Assembly (NCBI RefSeq): GCF_031127875.1
Contig: NZ_JARXIA010000017.1
Span: 62,001-126,000, forward strand
Direction of reading: 5' to 3'
Length of the DNA: 64,000 bases
From: Pelagicoccus sp. SDUM812005
GTDB lineage: Bacteria > Verrucomicrobiota > Verrucomicrobiia > Opitutales > Opitutaceae
A program made the position numbers and the translations under genes. This document shows positions 1 through 9,049 of the stretch, piece by piece. Each line of letters starts with the position of its first letter. The first letter of the stretch is position 1. Below the pieces are notes generated by a model. That model had not been told where the DNA came from, did not search any database, and saw only the letters and a list, made by a program, of their open reading frames with translations.

Positions 1-24
1 CAGACTTAGAAATTTCCGTATCAT
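1..24 (-). CDS. 5' end of the next gene in the MoxR operon (cut by window edge)
   Basis: Nine bases after the MoxR stop codon an ATG opens a frame reading M-I-R-K-F-L-S-L to the window edge, preceded by an AAGGGG ribosome-binding site. In MoxR operons the next gene is usually a DUF58/von Willebrand-like protein, which would fit, but eight codons cannot identify it. Position and ribosome-binding site are seen; identity is a guess from operon convention. Confidence 0.45.
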
Positions 25-32
25 GATACCCC

Positions 33-1073
33 TTACAGCTTAGCGGACTTCAGCGAACCGGGCACCTCCACTCCATCCGGAGAGATCTCCTCCAACAGCA
101 TCTTCACCACCGACTCGCCCGAGATCCCTTCGACCTTGGCTTGGTAGTCCATCACGATGCGATGCTGCAGGGCTGCGCTGGCTAGAGCTTGCACGTCCTC
201 GAAATTCGCATACACACGGCCATTCAGCAAAGCCCTCGCCCGAGCCGAAGCGGCCAAGCTGATCGCCGCTCGCGGACTACAACCGAAACGCACTCCGCTC
301 GCCGCCTGCGACATCCCCGCATGCGTCGCCTCCACCAAGCGGGCGATATAGCTCACCACCTCCGGCGGCAAAAAGACCTCGCGCGTCATCGAGCTGGCCT
401 CCAACAAGTCCTCCCGGGTCATCACTTGGGAAACGGAAACCTCCCCGCCCAGGTCTCGGTGCTGTACTATCTTTTCAATGACAGAGCGATCTCCTCGCTC
501 CATCTGAAGCTTAAAGAGGAAACGGTCGATCTGCGCTTCCGGCAGCGGATAGGTCCCCTCCAGCTCGATCGGGTTCTGCGTCGCGAATACGAAAAACGGA
601 TCCGGCAAAGCGTGGCTCGTTCCAAACACCGAAACGCTGCGTTCCTGCATCGCCTCCAAAAGCGCCGACTGCGTCTTGGGCGAAGCTCGATTGATTTCAT
701 CCGCCAATAGCAGTTCCGCAAAAAGCGGCCCCTTCTGGAAAACGAAAGTTCGCTCGCCGGTCGGCGACTCCTGCAGCACCGGATTGCCCGTGATGTCCCC
801 CGGCAACAGGTCCGGCGTGAACTGCACGCGATTCTGCTTCAGCTGGATCGCCTTGGACAGTCCCTTCACCAGCTCCGTCTTGCCCAGACCCGGCAGTCCT
901 TCCAAGAGCACATGGCCCCGAGCCAAGAGGGCTACCACGACCAACTCCACCGTCTTCTCCTGCCCGAAAAGCACTTGGTTCAGAGCTCCGGTCAGAGCCT
1001 TCAATTTCGTCTGGATCGCCTGCACGCGGGCTTCCGTGATAGGGGTTGGGGTACTTGCGCTACTCATTGCCAA
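33..1073 (-). CDS. MoxR-family AAA+ ATPase
   Basis: AAA+ chaperone-like ATPase of the MoxR family (346 aa, usual length about 320-350), thought to help mature or activate partner proteins, often von Willebrand-domain or periplasmic ones. The Walker A motif GLPGLGKT is at residues 59-66, Walker B LLADEINRA near 122, and sensor 1 FATQNP follows; the C-terminal lid helices are present. There is no signal peptide, so it is cytoplasmic. Its start overlaps the end of the upstream membrane-protein gene by 14 bases, and another start codon follows its stop within ten bases, so it sits inside an operon read leftwards. ATG at 1073 and 1067 are both possible starts. The family call is firm; the partner is unknown. 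Confidence 0.95.
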   Translation of the reverse strand: MAMSSASTPTPITEARVQAIQTKLKALTGALNQVLFGQEKTVELVVVALLARGHVLLEGLPGLGKTELVKGLSKAIQLKQNRVQFTPDLLPGDITGNPVLQESPTGERTFVFQKGPLFAELLLADEINRASPKTQSALLEAMQERSVSVFGTSHALPDPFFVFATQNPIELEGTYPLPEAQIDRFLFKLQMERGDRSVIEKIVQHRDLGGEVSVSQVMTREDLLEASSMTREVFLPPEVVSYIARLVEATHAGMSQAASGVRFGCSPRAAISLAASARARALLNGRVYANFEDVQALASAALQHRIVMDYQAKVEGISGESVVKMLLEEISPDGVEVPGSLKSAKL

Positions 1074-2355
1074 AATAGTTCTTCAATAAAATCTGTTCCT
1101 TGGGGCGCGAACGAGTCTGCCAAACCGCGGAGCCGCCTTGGCCCACGTTGTGAGCTCGATCGCCCGCCTGCATTCCGCGCGCCTCCGGCTCGAAATCCTC
1201 GATCCTCACCTCGCTCGTGAATGCCGTATCCCCTAAAATCGCTCGCTCGCGATCGTCGTTCGAAATCCCCTCTAGATTCCCCGCTAATTCCGGACTGGCT
1301 TCTTCGCTAACCGTCAAGGGCGTCGGACCGCCTTCGCCATCCCTGCCGTTGCCAGCTTCGGGACGCGTATCCGATTCCGAATACATCGGGCCCATCTCGT
1401 AGCGTGGCATTCCCATGCCTTGCCGCACCGTCTGCGCACCTTCCTGCATCCGGTCCAGCATGTCCTGCAAGGTTTGCGGATCCACCGAGCTTTGGCCCGA
1501 CTCCGCCATCTCGCTCAAGGTCTTCATCAAGTCCTCCCGCAAGGCGAGCGTTCCAAGATCCAAATTTTCGATACTCTTGCTCAGCTCCCGCATGTCCCGC
1601 TCGCTGAGCATCCCCTCGCCCGCGCTGCTCAAGCGCGAAGCGCTCTGCATCGCCATGTCCAGCGACTCCAAAAACTGCAGCGTCGAATCCTTGGACTGCT
1701 CCGCCAAGAAGTCCGTCGCCTCCAAGCTCCCATCCGAAAACCAATCCTCCCGCGGCTGATCCACCAAGGAGTCGAGCTGCTCCTCGAAGCTCGCAAGGCT
1801 CTCCTCCTCCACCAAGTCGCTGGCCTCCATCACGCTCAGCCACTCCTCCATCTCCGCCCACGCATTAGGCCCCGCTACGATCTCCAACTGGGAACGCTTC
1901 ACATACTTCTCGATCGGCAGAAACAAGCCGACCGCTAAAAAGAGCAAGGAAAGCAACAAGCTCCCGTGTATCCGATTGAAGGAGACACGAAAAACCGCCT
2001 CCCCTTTGCCAGCCACTGGCGGCCAGGAAACCGCTCCGCGACTCGCCGCGTAGAGAGCTCCCTGCAAGCCGCGAGCTCGGTCCAAGCAAGCCAAGGCCTT
2101 GTCGGAACCGATGAACCTCGAGCGAGAACGAACGTAGCCGACAACGCCGAAGAGCAAAACGCCCAAAGCGTATCCCCAGTAAAACCAAGCCCCCAAGTCG
2201 AACCAACGCCGCAGCAACAACACCGCCACCACAACCGCGCAATTGAATCCCAGCCAAAGCGGAAGCGTCCGGTCGAGCCACCACCACAAGTTGACCCAGC
2301 GAGCGAGCGAACGCGCCTCCTTGCGCCAATATGATCCAACTTCAGCTACCACCAC
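1060..2355 (-). CDS. Membrane protein of the MoxR operon, function unknown
   Basis: A 431-residue protein I do not recognise. The N-terminal 160 residues hold three hydrophobic segments (around residues 33-48, 57-73 and 133-146). The rest is hydrophilic, acidic and helical, with Met- and Gln-rich stretches near residues 280-320 that look like coiled coil, and should be one soluble domain. It heads the operon and overlaps moxR by 14 bases, so translational coupling is likely. It may be a membrane partner or substrate of the MoxR ATPase, as often seen when a membrane gene precedes moxR; this is inference from position only. The start is weak: GTG at 2355 or 2352 without a clear ribosome-binding site, and no upstream in-frame ATG. 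Confidence 0.75.
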   Translation of the reverse strand: MVVAEVGSYWRKEARSLARWVNLWWWLDRTLPLWLGFNCAVVVAVLLLRRWFDLGAWFYWGYALGVLLFGVVGYVRSRSRFIGSDKALACLDRARGLQGALYAASRGAVSWPPVAGKGEAVFRVSFNRIHGSLLLSLLFLAVGLFLPIEKYVKRSQLEIVAGPNAWAEMEEWLSVMEASDLVEEESLASFEEQLDSLVDQPREDWFSDGSLEATDFLAEQSKDSTLQFLESLDMAMQSASRLSSAGEGMLSERDMRELSKSIENLDLGTLALREDLMKTLSEMAESGQSSVDPQTLQDMLDRMQEGAQTVRQGMGMPRYEMGPMYSESDTRPEAGNGRDGEGGPTPLTVSEEASPELAGNLEGISNDDRERAILGDTAFTSEVRIEDFEPEARGMQAGDRAHNVGQGGSAVWQTRSRPKEQILLKNYFGNE

Positions 2356-2577
2356 GCAAAGCTAGGTGTTCGCACTTAATAGTAAATTAAAAACGGCGCA
2401 ATCTATCCGCAGGGATACGAAGTCAAATCTCTGGCCAGCTTCATGCGGTCCATTACAGCCGTCCATAGCGAGCATCAGCTAGCCTATAAACGACCTCTGC
2501 AACGCCAAGGCAGGCCGTATAAAGTTGCTACCAACCTGATCTCAGAGTACCCTATTTTGTTCAACAAAGGAGGGACT

Positions 2578-3018
2578 ATGAATAATCGATTCAGCCAAGC
2601 CGCTGCTTTGCTCGCTCTTTTTCTCATGACCGCGTGCGGCAGCCAAGTAAACTCACCACAAGGATTCAGGCTTCCCAAAGGGGATCCCGACGCGGGCCGA
2701 CAGGCCTTCGTAGCAGTCGGTTGCATGCAGTGCCACACCGTCTTCAAAGACAGCTTGCCAGAGCCCGAGATGCCACGAGCTCTCACCGTGCAGCTGGGAG
2801 GCGAAGTGCCGCGCGTAAAAACCTACGCCCAACTCGTCACCTCGATCATCTATCCCTCGCACGCGACCACAGACAGCAACGCCGTCAGCCAATCGCCCAT
2901 GCCCGATCTCACCGAAAACCTCACGGTACGCCAGCTCGTCGATATCACCCAGTATCTACAACCCAAATACAAGGTTGTCCTGCCCGACTACTCTCACGAC
3001 GGCATGTATCACCCCTAG
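2578..3018 (+). CDS. Small lipoprotein cytochrome c
   Basis: A 146-residue class I-like c-type cytochrome. The start is the ATG at 2578 because AAAGGAGGG lies just upstream and the next residues form a lipoprotein signal peptide ending LMTAC, placing the acylated cysteine at residue 20. A single haem motif CMQCH is at residues 49-53; a Met in the C-terminal half (for example SPMPDL) could be the axial ligand. The frame is open upstream to 2443, but that extension would bury the signal peptide. It stands alone, divergent from the MoxR operon. It probably carries electrons at a membrane surface; redox partners are not visible nearby. Haem and lipobox are seen; the role is inferred. Confidence 0.9.
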   Translation: MNNRFSQAAALLALFLMTACGSQVNSPQGFRLPKGDPDAGRQAFVAVGCMQCHTVFKDSLPEPEMPRALTVQLGGEVPRVKTYAQLVTSIIYPSHATTDSNAVSQSPMPDLTENLTVRQLVDITQYLQPKYKVVLPDYSHDGMYHP

Positions 3019-3056
3019 GCCAAACAAGAGCACGCGCACAGCGTTCGAATTGAGAC

Positions 3057-3076
3057 GAAGCGCCCTCAAGCGCTTC
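3057..3076. terminator. Possible stem-loop after cytochrome gene
   Basis: GAAGCGC (3057-3063) and GCGCTTC (3070-3076) form a 7-bp stem with a 6-base loop between the cytochrome gene and the RluA-like gene. No good T-tract follows, so a terminator role is weak. Confidence 0.35.
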
Positions 3077-3120
3077 CGCTTTGACACGTCCGTACCGAGG
3101 ACAAGTCTATTGCACGATAG

Positions 3121-3795
3121 ATGCGAACCCTCGACATTGCTCCCCTCATCCTAGCCCAGCGCGGCGACCTGATCGCGCTGAACAAGCCCTACGACTGGCC
3201 CACCACCGGCCGCTCGCTGCAGGACGACGACTGCGTGCAGTACCACATGATGCAACACTTCGGCCAAATGGTCTGGGCCGTGCACCAGCTCGACGCCGAC
3301 ACCTCCGGCCTCTGCCTCTTCTCGCTCGACAAACAACTCGTCACCGACCTGCAGGCCATCTGGCGGGATCCCGCCATGCGCAAAGACTACCTCTGCATCG
3401 TAAAAGGCGAACCAGCCTGGGACCGCATCGACGAAGAATCCCCCATCGGCAAAGTCGACGAGCGCAGCCTCGGCGTCACCCCAGACGGCAAACCCGCCCA
3501 CACCCGCTTCCACCTCCTGCAACGCAATAACGGATACGCCCTCCTACAAGCCCAGCTCTTCACCGGCCGCACCCACCAGATCCGCATCCACCTTTCCCAC
3601 CTCGGACATCCGCTGCTCGGCGAAGAATGGTACACCGCCCCGCCTTGCACCCTCCACCCTCGCCAAGCCCTGCACGCCACCCGCATCCATTTTCCCGATA
3701 CCGCTCCCCTCGACACCAAGGAATTCTCCGCCCCGCTGGCCAACGACCTGCAGCAGCTCATGCAACGACTCGGCCTCTCCCTGCCCCAGACCTAG
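3121..3795 (+). CDS. RluA-family pseudouridine synthase
   Basis: Converts uridine to pseudouridine in rRNA or tRNA. The RluA-family active-site motif appears as HQLDADTSGL with the catalytic Asp at residue 58, and the later motif GRTHQIRIHLSHLGHPLLG is intact. At 224 aa it is a catalytic-domain-only member without an S4 RNA-binding domain, like RluA or TruC rather than RluC/D. The target site cannot be told from sequence. The Arg usual after His in HRLD is Gln here, which occurs in some members. The ATG at 3121 has no strong ribosome-binding site but gives the expected N terminus leading into the LIALNKP strand. Confidence 0.93.
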   Translation: MRTLDIAPLILAQRGDLIALNKPYDWPTTGRSLQDDDCVQYHMMQHFGQMVWAVHQLDADTSGLCLFSLDKQLVTDLQAIWRDPAMRKDYLCIVKGEPAWDRIDEESPIGKVDERSLGVTPDGKPAHTRFHLLQRNNGYALLQAQLFTGRTHQIRIHLSHLGHPLLGEEWYTAPPCTLHPRQALHATRIHFPDTAPLDTKEFSAPLANDLQQLMQRLGLSLPQT

Positions 3796-3822
3796 CCTGG
3801 CCCGAACCCAAGTTCCCAAACT

Positions 3823-4293
3823 TCAGTTTACCCCCAAGATCTCGATCTCGAAGGTCACCGTCGCGTAGGGCGGCACCTGCCCGTAACGCCCCTTGTCCTT
3901 GTAGGCGAACTGAGACGGGATCGCCACCAGGTACCTCCCGCCGCTTTGCATGCGCGGCAAGGCGATTTCCCAGCCCTGGATCACCTGACGCGGCTCCGCC
4001 CCCACTTCGAACCGATAGGTATGCCAGCGCCCCGTCTTCTGATTAAAAATGCTCCCGTCCAAAAGCCGTCCCGTGTAGATTGCTTCCACCCGGTCGCCCT
4101 TCTCGATCCTCTCACCCTCGCCCGCCTCCAGCTCCAAGAAGCGCACTCCTCCTTTCAGCACGGCCGCCCCCGGCATTATGGCCTCCACCTGCTCCGCATG
4201 AGCCGGCGGCATGTAGTCCAAGTCCAGAACCTCGCTCTGGCCGAGCGCCTCAAAACAAACAAATAGCGCCAAAAATGAAGACAGGATTTTCAT
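3823..4293 (-). CDS. FKBP-type peptidyl-prolyl isomerase, secreted
   Basis: Peptidyl-prolyl cis-trans isomerase of the FKBP fold (156 aa). The C-terminal two thirds carry the family signature: GDRVEAIYTGRLLDGSIFN, then VIQGWEIALPRMQ, and a closing YATVTFEIEILGV strand. The N-terminal MKILSSFLALFVCFEALGQ is a signal peptide, so the enzyme should act in the periplasm or outside. The start was moved from 4317 to the ATG at 4293 because it directly opens the signal peptide and has AGGGG upstream. It is one of two exported FKBPs here (see 50031). It converges with the pseudouridine synthase gene, with 27 bases between stops. Confidence 0.92.
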   Translation of the reverse strand: MKILSSFLALFVCFEALGQSEVLDLDYMPPAHAEQVEAIMPGAAVLKGGVRFLELEAGEGERIEKGDRVEAIYTGRLLDGSIFNQKTGRWHTYRFEVGAEPRQVIQGWEIALPRMQSGGRYLVAIPSQFAYKDKGRYGQVPPYATVTFEIEILGVN

Positions 4294-4363
4294 TCCTCGA
4301 CCCCTAGCAAACCCCATACCAAGAGAAATTCCGAGAAGCGAGGACCGAGCCGGAGCCTTCCCA

Positions 4364-4957
4364 TCAGCCCTCCAGCTTGCCTAGAATCCACTTCAGGAGC
4401 CCCTCGAGCTCGTCGCGTCCCAGCGACTGCTGCAGCGGATGCCCGGAGGGCGTGCCAGCCAGCGGGAAAAACGCGGTCGTGCATAAGGCGATCCAACGGG
4501 CCTCCGCCTTCGAATTCTCCACTTTCAGGCCAGCCTCCTTGGCCTCGCCCAGGATGACCGCCACGGTTTCGATGAACCTCTCCTGGGCCAGCCGCGGCGC
4601 TTCGGGAGCATGCGCCAAAACCGCCTCCGCCAGCTCCACCGGCCCCTGGCTGTTCTGACCAAAGGGTTGCCACATGTCGTAAAACCCGAGCACGTAATCC
4701 AGCAGCTTCCGCTTCGCCCCGCGGCGCGTGCCCAGCACCTCCGCCACGAACGCATCGTGCCGTTCCGCGAACGCCAAAGCCACCCGCCGCACAATCGCAG
4801 CCTTGTCCTTGTAGTACAAATACACCGTCCCGACCGCGACGCCCGCCCCACGAGCGATATCCTGCATCGTCGTCCCCCGCACGCCTCGCTCCAGAAACAA
4901 CGCAATCGCCGCCTCCACCAGCTTGCCGTCCTTGTCTCCCGTTCTCGGCCGGGCCAT
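4364..4957 (-). CDS. TetR-family transcriptional regulator
   Basis: A 197-residue TetR/AcrR-type repressor. The N-terminal helix-turn-helix is typical: GTTMQDIARGAGVAVGTVYL followed by YYKDKAAIV. The C-terminal ligand domain is variable and does not reveal the inducer. The start MARPRT at 4957 is chosen because its ATG overlaps the stop codon of the upstream membrane-protein gene as TGATG, a classic coupling arrangement; a longer frame up to 5041 would overlap that gene and add residues not found in the family. The pair probably forms an autoregulated operon, since an inverted repeat covers the upstream start region (5272-5297). Confidence 0.92.
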   Translation of the reverse strand: MARPRTGDKDGKLVEAAIALFLERGVRGTTMQDIARGAGVAVGTVYLYYKDKAAIVRRVALAFAERHDAFVAEVLGTRRGAKRKLLDYVLGFYDMWQPFGQNSQGPVELAEAVLAHAPEAPRLAQERFIETVAVILGEAKEAGLKVENSKAEARWIALCTTAFFPLAGTPSGHPLQQSLGRDELEGLLKWILGKLEG

Positions 4958-5283
4958 CAACGACGACGCCCCCTGCGCGAAAGGAACAACGGGAAACTGA
5001 AGGCCAAGCTGCCCAAAAAGGACAACGCCAAGTAAAGCCACACCTTACCCCAAGAACCGGTCGTCTTGAACACGTACCAGAGAAACAATCCCAACAACAG
5101 CATAGCCTCGATCATGAAGGCCAAGGAAACCGGATTCCGCAGGGCCTCCGCATTCAGTTCCGGCTGCGTGGCGGCATAATACAAATAAAGGCCGTTCGGC
5201 CCCACCAAGGCCAGCAAAGCGACCCCCAACAAGACCTTCCTCTGCGATGGCGTCGGCTCAAAAGAGTTTTTATGAATATCCAT
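4957..5283 (-). CDS. Small three-helix membrane protein
   Basis: A 108-residue protein with three clear membrane segments (about residues 17-37, 52-70 and 78-98) and a basic tail ending RRGRRR, which predicts a cytoplasmic C terminus. I do not recognise the family. It is translationally coupled to the TetR gene (TGATG overlap) and probably controlled by it, which would suit a stress or transport accessory protein, but no function can be assigned. Confidence 0.75.
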   Translation of the reverse strand: MDIHKNSFEPTPSQRKVLLGVALLALVGPNGLYLYYAATQPELNAEALRNPVSLAFMIEAMLLLGLFLWYVFKTTGSWGKVWLYLALSFLGSLAFSFPLFLSRRGRRR

Positions 5284-5297
5284 AACCGAATATTCAT
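5272..5297. promoter_or_regulatory. Inverted repeat, candidate TetR operator
   Basis: ATGAATAT (5272-5279) and ATATTCAT (5290-5297) form an 8-bp perfect inverted repeat with a 10-base spacer that covers the start codon of the membrane-protein gene at 5283. On the minus strand a TATTAT box, 5302-5297, touches the repeat's upstream edge and could be the -10 element. Local autoregulation by the TetR protein is inferred. Confidence 0.45.
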
Positions 5298-5374
5298 AAT
5301 AGAAAATTCATTTTTGCAAGCCGTCAGTCCACGCACCCGCACTCCCACGGACTTATTCGACCTCCGCCGCAACC

Positions 5375-5923
5375 CTAACCCTGCATCAGCTCCCGCCACT
5401 TGCGGGCCATCCTCAGCATCGACTCCTCGGTGGTGTAGTCGCTCAGCTTGTCGAGCTCCACCCAGGCCAGGTCCAGCGACTCCTCGCTCACCGCAAAGGC
5501 GTCCGAACCGACCGCTTGCAGGGCGAAGCGCACATCGTAGTGATAATGCTCGGGATCGCTCTTGCGGGCGGGAATCAAATGGATGTCGATATCGAAAATC
5601 TCGTCGTTCACGAAGCGCAGCTCCGCTAGCCCCGACTCTTCCCGAGCCTCCGCCATCGCCACCTTGGCCACATCCGTCTCGCCGTCCGCGTGCCCGCCGA
5701 GCTGGAACCACTGCCCCAGCTTGCGGTGATGCGTCAGCAGCACATGGGTGCCGGCCGTATTCACGATCCAAGCCGAGCCCGTCACGTGCCCCTCCTGCAA
5801 GCTGCGTTCGAAGCAGTCTGGATTTCTGGATACGAACTCGAGATAACGCTCGCAGGTCGCGCTCTCGTCTGGCCAACGGGAGCGATAGGTTTCTAGGAGA
5901 GCGATCAAGGGCTGCCTTCTCAT
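5375..5923 (-). CDS. NUDIX hydrolase
   Basis: A 182-residue hydrolase expected to act on nucleoside diphosphates linked to another moiety. The NUDIX box is GGHADGETDVAKVAMAEARE followed by ESGL. The usual Arg of the REXXEE motif is Ala, but all the metal-binding Glu residues remain; the 'GGHADG' form occurs in a recognised subgroup. The substrate cannot be read from sequence. The gene stands alone between the TetR pair and the GH43 gene; start MRRQPL at 5923 is the only good option. Confidence 0.9.
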   Translation of the reverse strand: MRRQPLIALLETYRSRWPDESATCERYLEFVSRNPDCFERSLQEGHVTGSAWIVNTAGTHVLLTHHRKLGQWFQLGGHADGETDVAKVAMAEAREESGLAELRFVNDEIFDIDIHLIPARKSDPEHYHYDVRFALQAVGSDAFAVSEESLDLAWVELDKLSDYTTEESMLRMARKWRELMQG

Positions 5924-5987
5924 ACGGCAACCCTACTCGCGAATCGTCGCCAATCAGTCAATACGCGATATCGCGTCGCGAGGAGCC

Positions 5988-8777
5988 TTACTCGACCGTA
6001 TCCACCTCGAGCTGCAGAAAAACCTTCCCTCCCGCTTCGCTTGGAATCGCGACTTCCACCGCGACCGGCCCTTCTTGGTTAGACCCCACCGAGCTGCTCC
6101 AAACCGCCGACGCCCTGCGGTCGCCGGGAGTCGAGCTCGACCGCACTGCATAGCTCAAGGCAGGATCGGCCAACTGGGTAAAGGTCCAAACCAGCTTCCC
6201 GTCGACAAGCTCGATCTTCCCGTTCGGGTCCGCATCGCCCACCGTCGGGTTCGTTCCGAGCGCGTATTCAACGAGATTGCTACGGCCATCCTGGTCGGGA
6301 TCGTCGTCATTCCCAGCAATCCCGTCGGCTGGATTTTCGCCGAAATTCGCTGTCTTCCATTCCTGGATACGGGTCAGGCGAAGCTCATCTGAGAGGATCG
6401 CAACCCGCAGCGAATCAACCCCCACCGTCTTGCTGTTGGCGTTGAGCGGATTGATCGCAAACACGCCAGCCGTAAGGTCGCTCAAGCCATCGAGGAAAGT
6501 CGCGTCGGGCGCCTGCGGGCTTACCGAAACGCCGTCCACCAGGTAGCTCCACTGCCCCGACTCCCTAGCGATCACTACCGTCAAGCCGTCGCTCAGATCG
6601 TAACCGGACTGATCGAAACTCGCGTTAGCATCGACGCCCGACTGCGTATGCACCGCCAATCCTTGCGGCGAGGCGCCTTGGAAGATGCCCGCACGCGTAA
6701 GCGTCGTCGCCGAAGCCCCCACAAAAACGCCTACCTGATCGACATCGCCCAAACCTTCGATCGGAGCAAACGTGGCCGTTACCGAAAAGTCCTCCGCCCC
6801 CGTGGAACCGAGCTTGGAAAAGTTGACTCCCACCGCCGAAACGAGCCCCATGCCGGCTTGACCGTTGAAGTCGCTCTGGCTCGAACGGAGCTCCAATTGG
6901 CCACTCGCTTCGTCGAGCGCGAGATTAGGATCGTTGCCAGCAAAGCCCGATCCCGTCCCGCTCAGTCGGGCAGTGAGGCCGGTCCGTTTCCCGCTACGGT
7001 CGGAAATGCCGGTCAGGCCTACCGCATCGAAGGGAAACAGAGCCTCTTGCAACTCGTATCCACCGGCCGCATACACCGAAAAATCCACCTCATCCGCCAG
7101 GCTCGGGTCAAACAGGTCGTGGACTCGAATGCGCACAGGGTGGATCGACCCCATCTGCGCCGCCAAGGGAGTCCATCGAATCGCTCCGGTGAGCGAATCG
7201 ACAAGCAAGCCTTCCGGAGCCTGCAGGATCTTGTACTCGAGCGTAAGCTCGGGATTGGGAGCCTTGTTGACGAGCGTCAGGTCGAGAGAGTCGCCCATCG
7301 GAAGCGCGACATCCGCAATCGCTTCGAGCTCGGGCGGATCCAAGTCGGCGGAACGATCCGGAAGCGCGAGCTCGCTCCCCCACAGGGAACGCCCCTCCGG
7401 TCCCACCGCCGTGAAGCCCATCACCCACATACGATTCTCGTTGTCCCACTGCTCGCAGACCACCCCTTTGTACAGCGCACCGTCCATCGTGATGCGGATG
7501 TTCCGCCCGTCCACCATGCTCCAGGTGTCACCGTCAGCGCTCGATACCGAGCCGTCGCCGCTCAAGGCCACCACCTCGGAACAAGTGGGATCGGGGTCGC
7601 CGCCGGGAACCCAAGAGGAGTGGTTGATCACCTTCGGGTGCAGGATCGTCTTGTAGGAACCGGCCACTCGCTCAGACGTGTAGCTCCCTTGCGTTTCGCC
7701 AGCGTAGCGGTGCGGAGCCATCACCGGCCAGCCATCCTCGTTGAAGAAAAACTGATGAACGCGAACCTCGTGCCCTTCCCCCCTGCCCAGAAAGCGGGTG
7801 TGGAAGATATTAAACCATTTTCCCGTATCCGGATCCTTGATCACGGAGTTATGCCCCGGAGAAAGGTAACCCGCCGGAGACTGGTTCAGTTCGCCCGGAA
7901 CGGGCAGGAACTGCCAACCACCCGCCAAGGCCTGGCCATAGTCCTTCCAGCCAGAGACGGGAGCGGTCGCCGGGTCGTTGCCCGCTGGATCGAGGAAGGG
8001 CCCATCCGGCTGGCGCGAACGAAATACGCGCATGTTGTAGTCGTCGTTCGAATTCAATCCCCCATAGGAAAGGAAAAGGTAGAAATACTTCGTCTCTGCA
8101 TTGTATTCAATAAAGGGTCCTTCGATCAAAGCGCCGCGCCCGTTTAAGATCTTCGTTCCCCACTCCTGCCCCGGCTTTGGAAAACCGGTCGTGTCGTCCA
8201 TCTCCAAAACGAAGATACCGCCCGAATAGGAACCGTAGACCATCCAAAGCCTGTCCTCGGTATCTCGATACAACGTGGGGTCGATGGTATTCGGGTCGAA
8301 AGCAGGATCGAATCCTGCCACCCCCGTGCCGCCTTTGAGAATCTCTCCCACGTTCGAATACGGACCTTCGATCGTATCGGAAACCGCCAGCCCCATGTAG
8401 CTGCGATAGCTGAGATGGTTGGTCCACACGTTGTAATAGTAGTAGAACTTTCCGTCCTCCAGCTGGTAAACGTCCGCTGCCCACAAGGTGTTCGCCTGCG
8501 ACCAGGAAACGAGTTCCGAGAGCTCGCTGCTAAAACTCGAAAAGTGCCGCGGGTTTCCGGAAAACACCGAAGTCGCCACTTGCGTCCAGTTCATCAAGTC
8601 CTCCGTCCAGGCCGAAGCGCCATGCGAACCATAGACGTAGAAGCGATCGCCCACCTTGATCACCGACGGATCGTGCACCGACGCGTTGCGCGTGAAAGAC
8701 GGCGTTTGCCCGGATACCACAGCGCCAGCGCTGCACAGGCACAGAAGGGAGATGGTCGCTCTGACGAGAAGCCTCAT
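5988..8777 (-). CDS. Secreted GH43 arabinan hydrolase with accessory C-terminal domains
   Basis: A 929-residue exported glycoside hydrolase family 43 enzyme, by its motifs closest to endo-1,5-alpha-L-arabinanases, which cut arabinan side chains of pectin. A signal peptide (residues 1-23) precedes the five-bladed propeller; catalytic residues fit D36 (HDPSVIK, general base), D166 (NTIDPTLY) and E219 (LIEGPF, acid). The stretch SPGHNSVIKDPDTGKWFNIF and a following beta domain are typical of large arabinanases. After about residue 480 come an Ig-like putative domain (PPELEAIADV onward), a laminin-G/concanavalin-like region, and an Asp-rich tail with EYALGTNP, shared in style with the protein at 10883. 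The exact substrate is inferred. Confidence 0.9.
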   Translation of the reverse strand: MRLLVRATISLLCLCSAGAVVSGQTPSFTRNASVHDPSVIKVGDRFYVYGSHGASAWTEDLMNWTQVATSVFSGNPRHFSSFSSELSELVSWSQANTLWAADVYQLEDGKFYYYYNVWTNHLSYRSYMGLAVSDTIEGPYSNVGEILKGGTGVAGFDPAFDPNTIDPTLYRDTEDRLWMVYGSYSGGIFVLEMDDTTGFPKPGQEWGTKILNGRGALIEGPFIEYNAETKYFYLFLSYGGLNSNDDYNMRVFRSRQPDGPFLDPAGNDPATAPVSGWKDYGQALAGGWQFLPVPGELNQSPAGYLSPGHNSVIKDPDTGKWFNIFHTRFLGRGEGHEVRVHQFFFNEDGWPVMAPHRYAGETQGSYTSERVAGSYKTILHPKVINHSSWVPGGDPDPTCSEVVALSGDGSVSSADGDTWSMVDGRNIRITMDGALYKGVVCEQWDNENRMWVMGFTAVGPEGRSLWGSELALPDRSADLDPPELEAIADVALPMGDSLDLTLVNKAPNPELTLEYKILQAPEGLLVDSLTGAIRWTPLAAQMGSIHPVRIRVHDLFDPSLADEVDFSVYAAGGYELQEALFPFDAVGLTGISDRSGKRTGLTARLSGTGSGFAGNDPNLALDEASGQLELRSSQSDFNGQAGMGLVSAVGVNFSKLGSTGAEDFSVTATFAPIEGLGDVDQVGVFVGASATTLTRAGIFQGASPQGLAVHTQSGVDANASFDQSGYDLSDGLTVVIARESGQWSYLVDGVSVSPQAPDATFLDGLSDLTAGVFAINPLNANSKTVGVDSLRVAILSDELRLTRIQEWKTANFGENPADGIAGNDDDPDQDGRSNLVEYALGTNPTVGDADPNGKIELVDGKLVWTFTQLADPALSYAVRSSSTPGDRRASAVWSSSVGSNQEGPVAVEVAIPSEAGGKVFLQLEVDTVE

Positions 8778-9049
8778 AGGTTACGTTTTTTGGGGAGTAA
8801 GATGGGTAGGAAAATGCGAACGCCTGAAAGCAAGCGCGGCCGCAGGATCGCGCGGATCGCCGCTGCCCTATCATGCGCCACCCGCACCCAAAACCCGCCA
8901 AATAACTCAACCTCGCCACCCGACTCGAATATCGACAGCCGCCCGCAAGGTACCCAATTTACCTCAAAACCGAGCTCTGTCGCCCCCTGAGGTTTTCAGC
9001 GAAACCGCAAAGCGACAGGCCGCAAAACCCAACCACCCTCGCCACGCCC

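Noticed and set aside
5154-5930. A 258-codon minus-strand frame joining NUDIX and membrane-protein regions
   Set aside because: Off-frame to two genes with recognised or plausible products; composition typical of a shadow.
6648-8147. A 499-codon open frame on the plus strand
   Set aside because: Antisense to the GH43 gene with catalytic residues intact; Arg/His-rich shadow.
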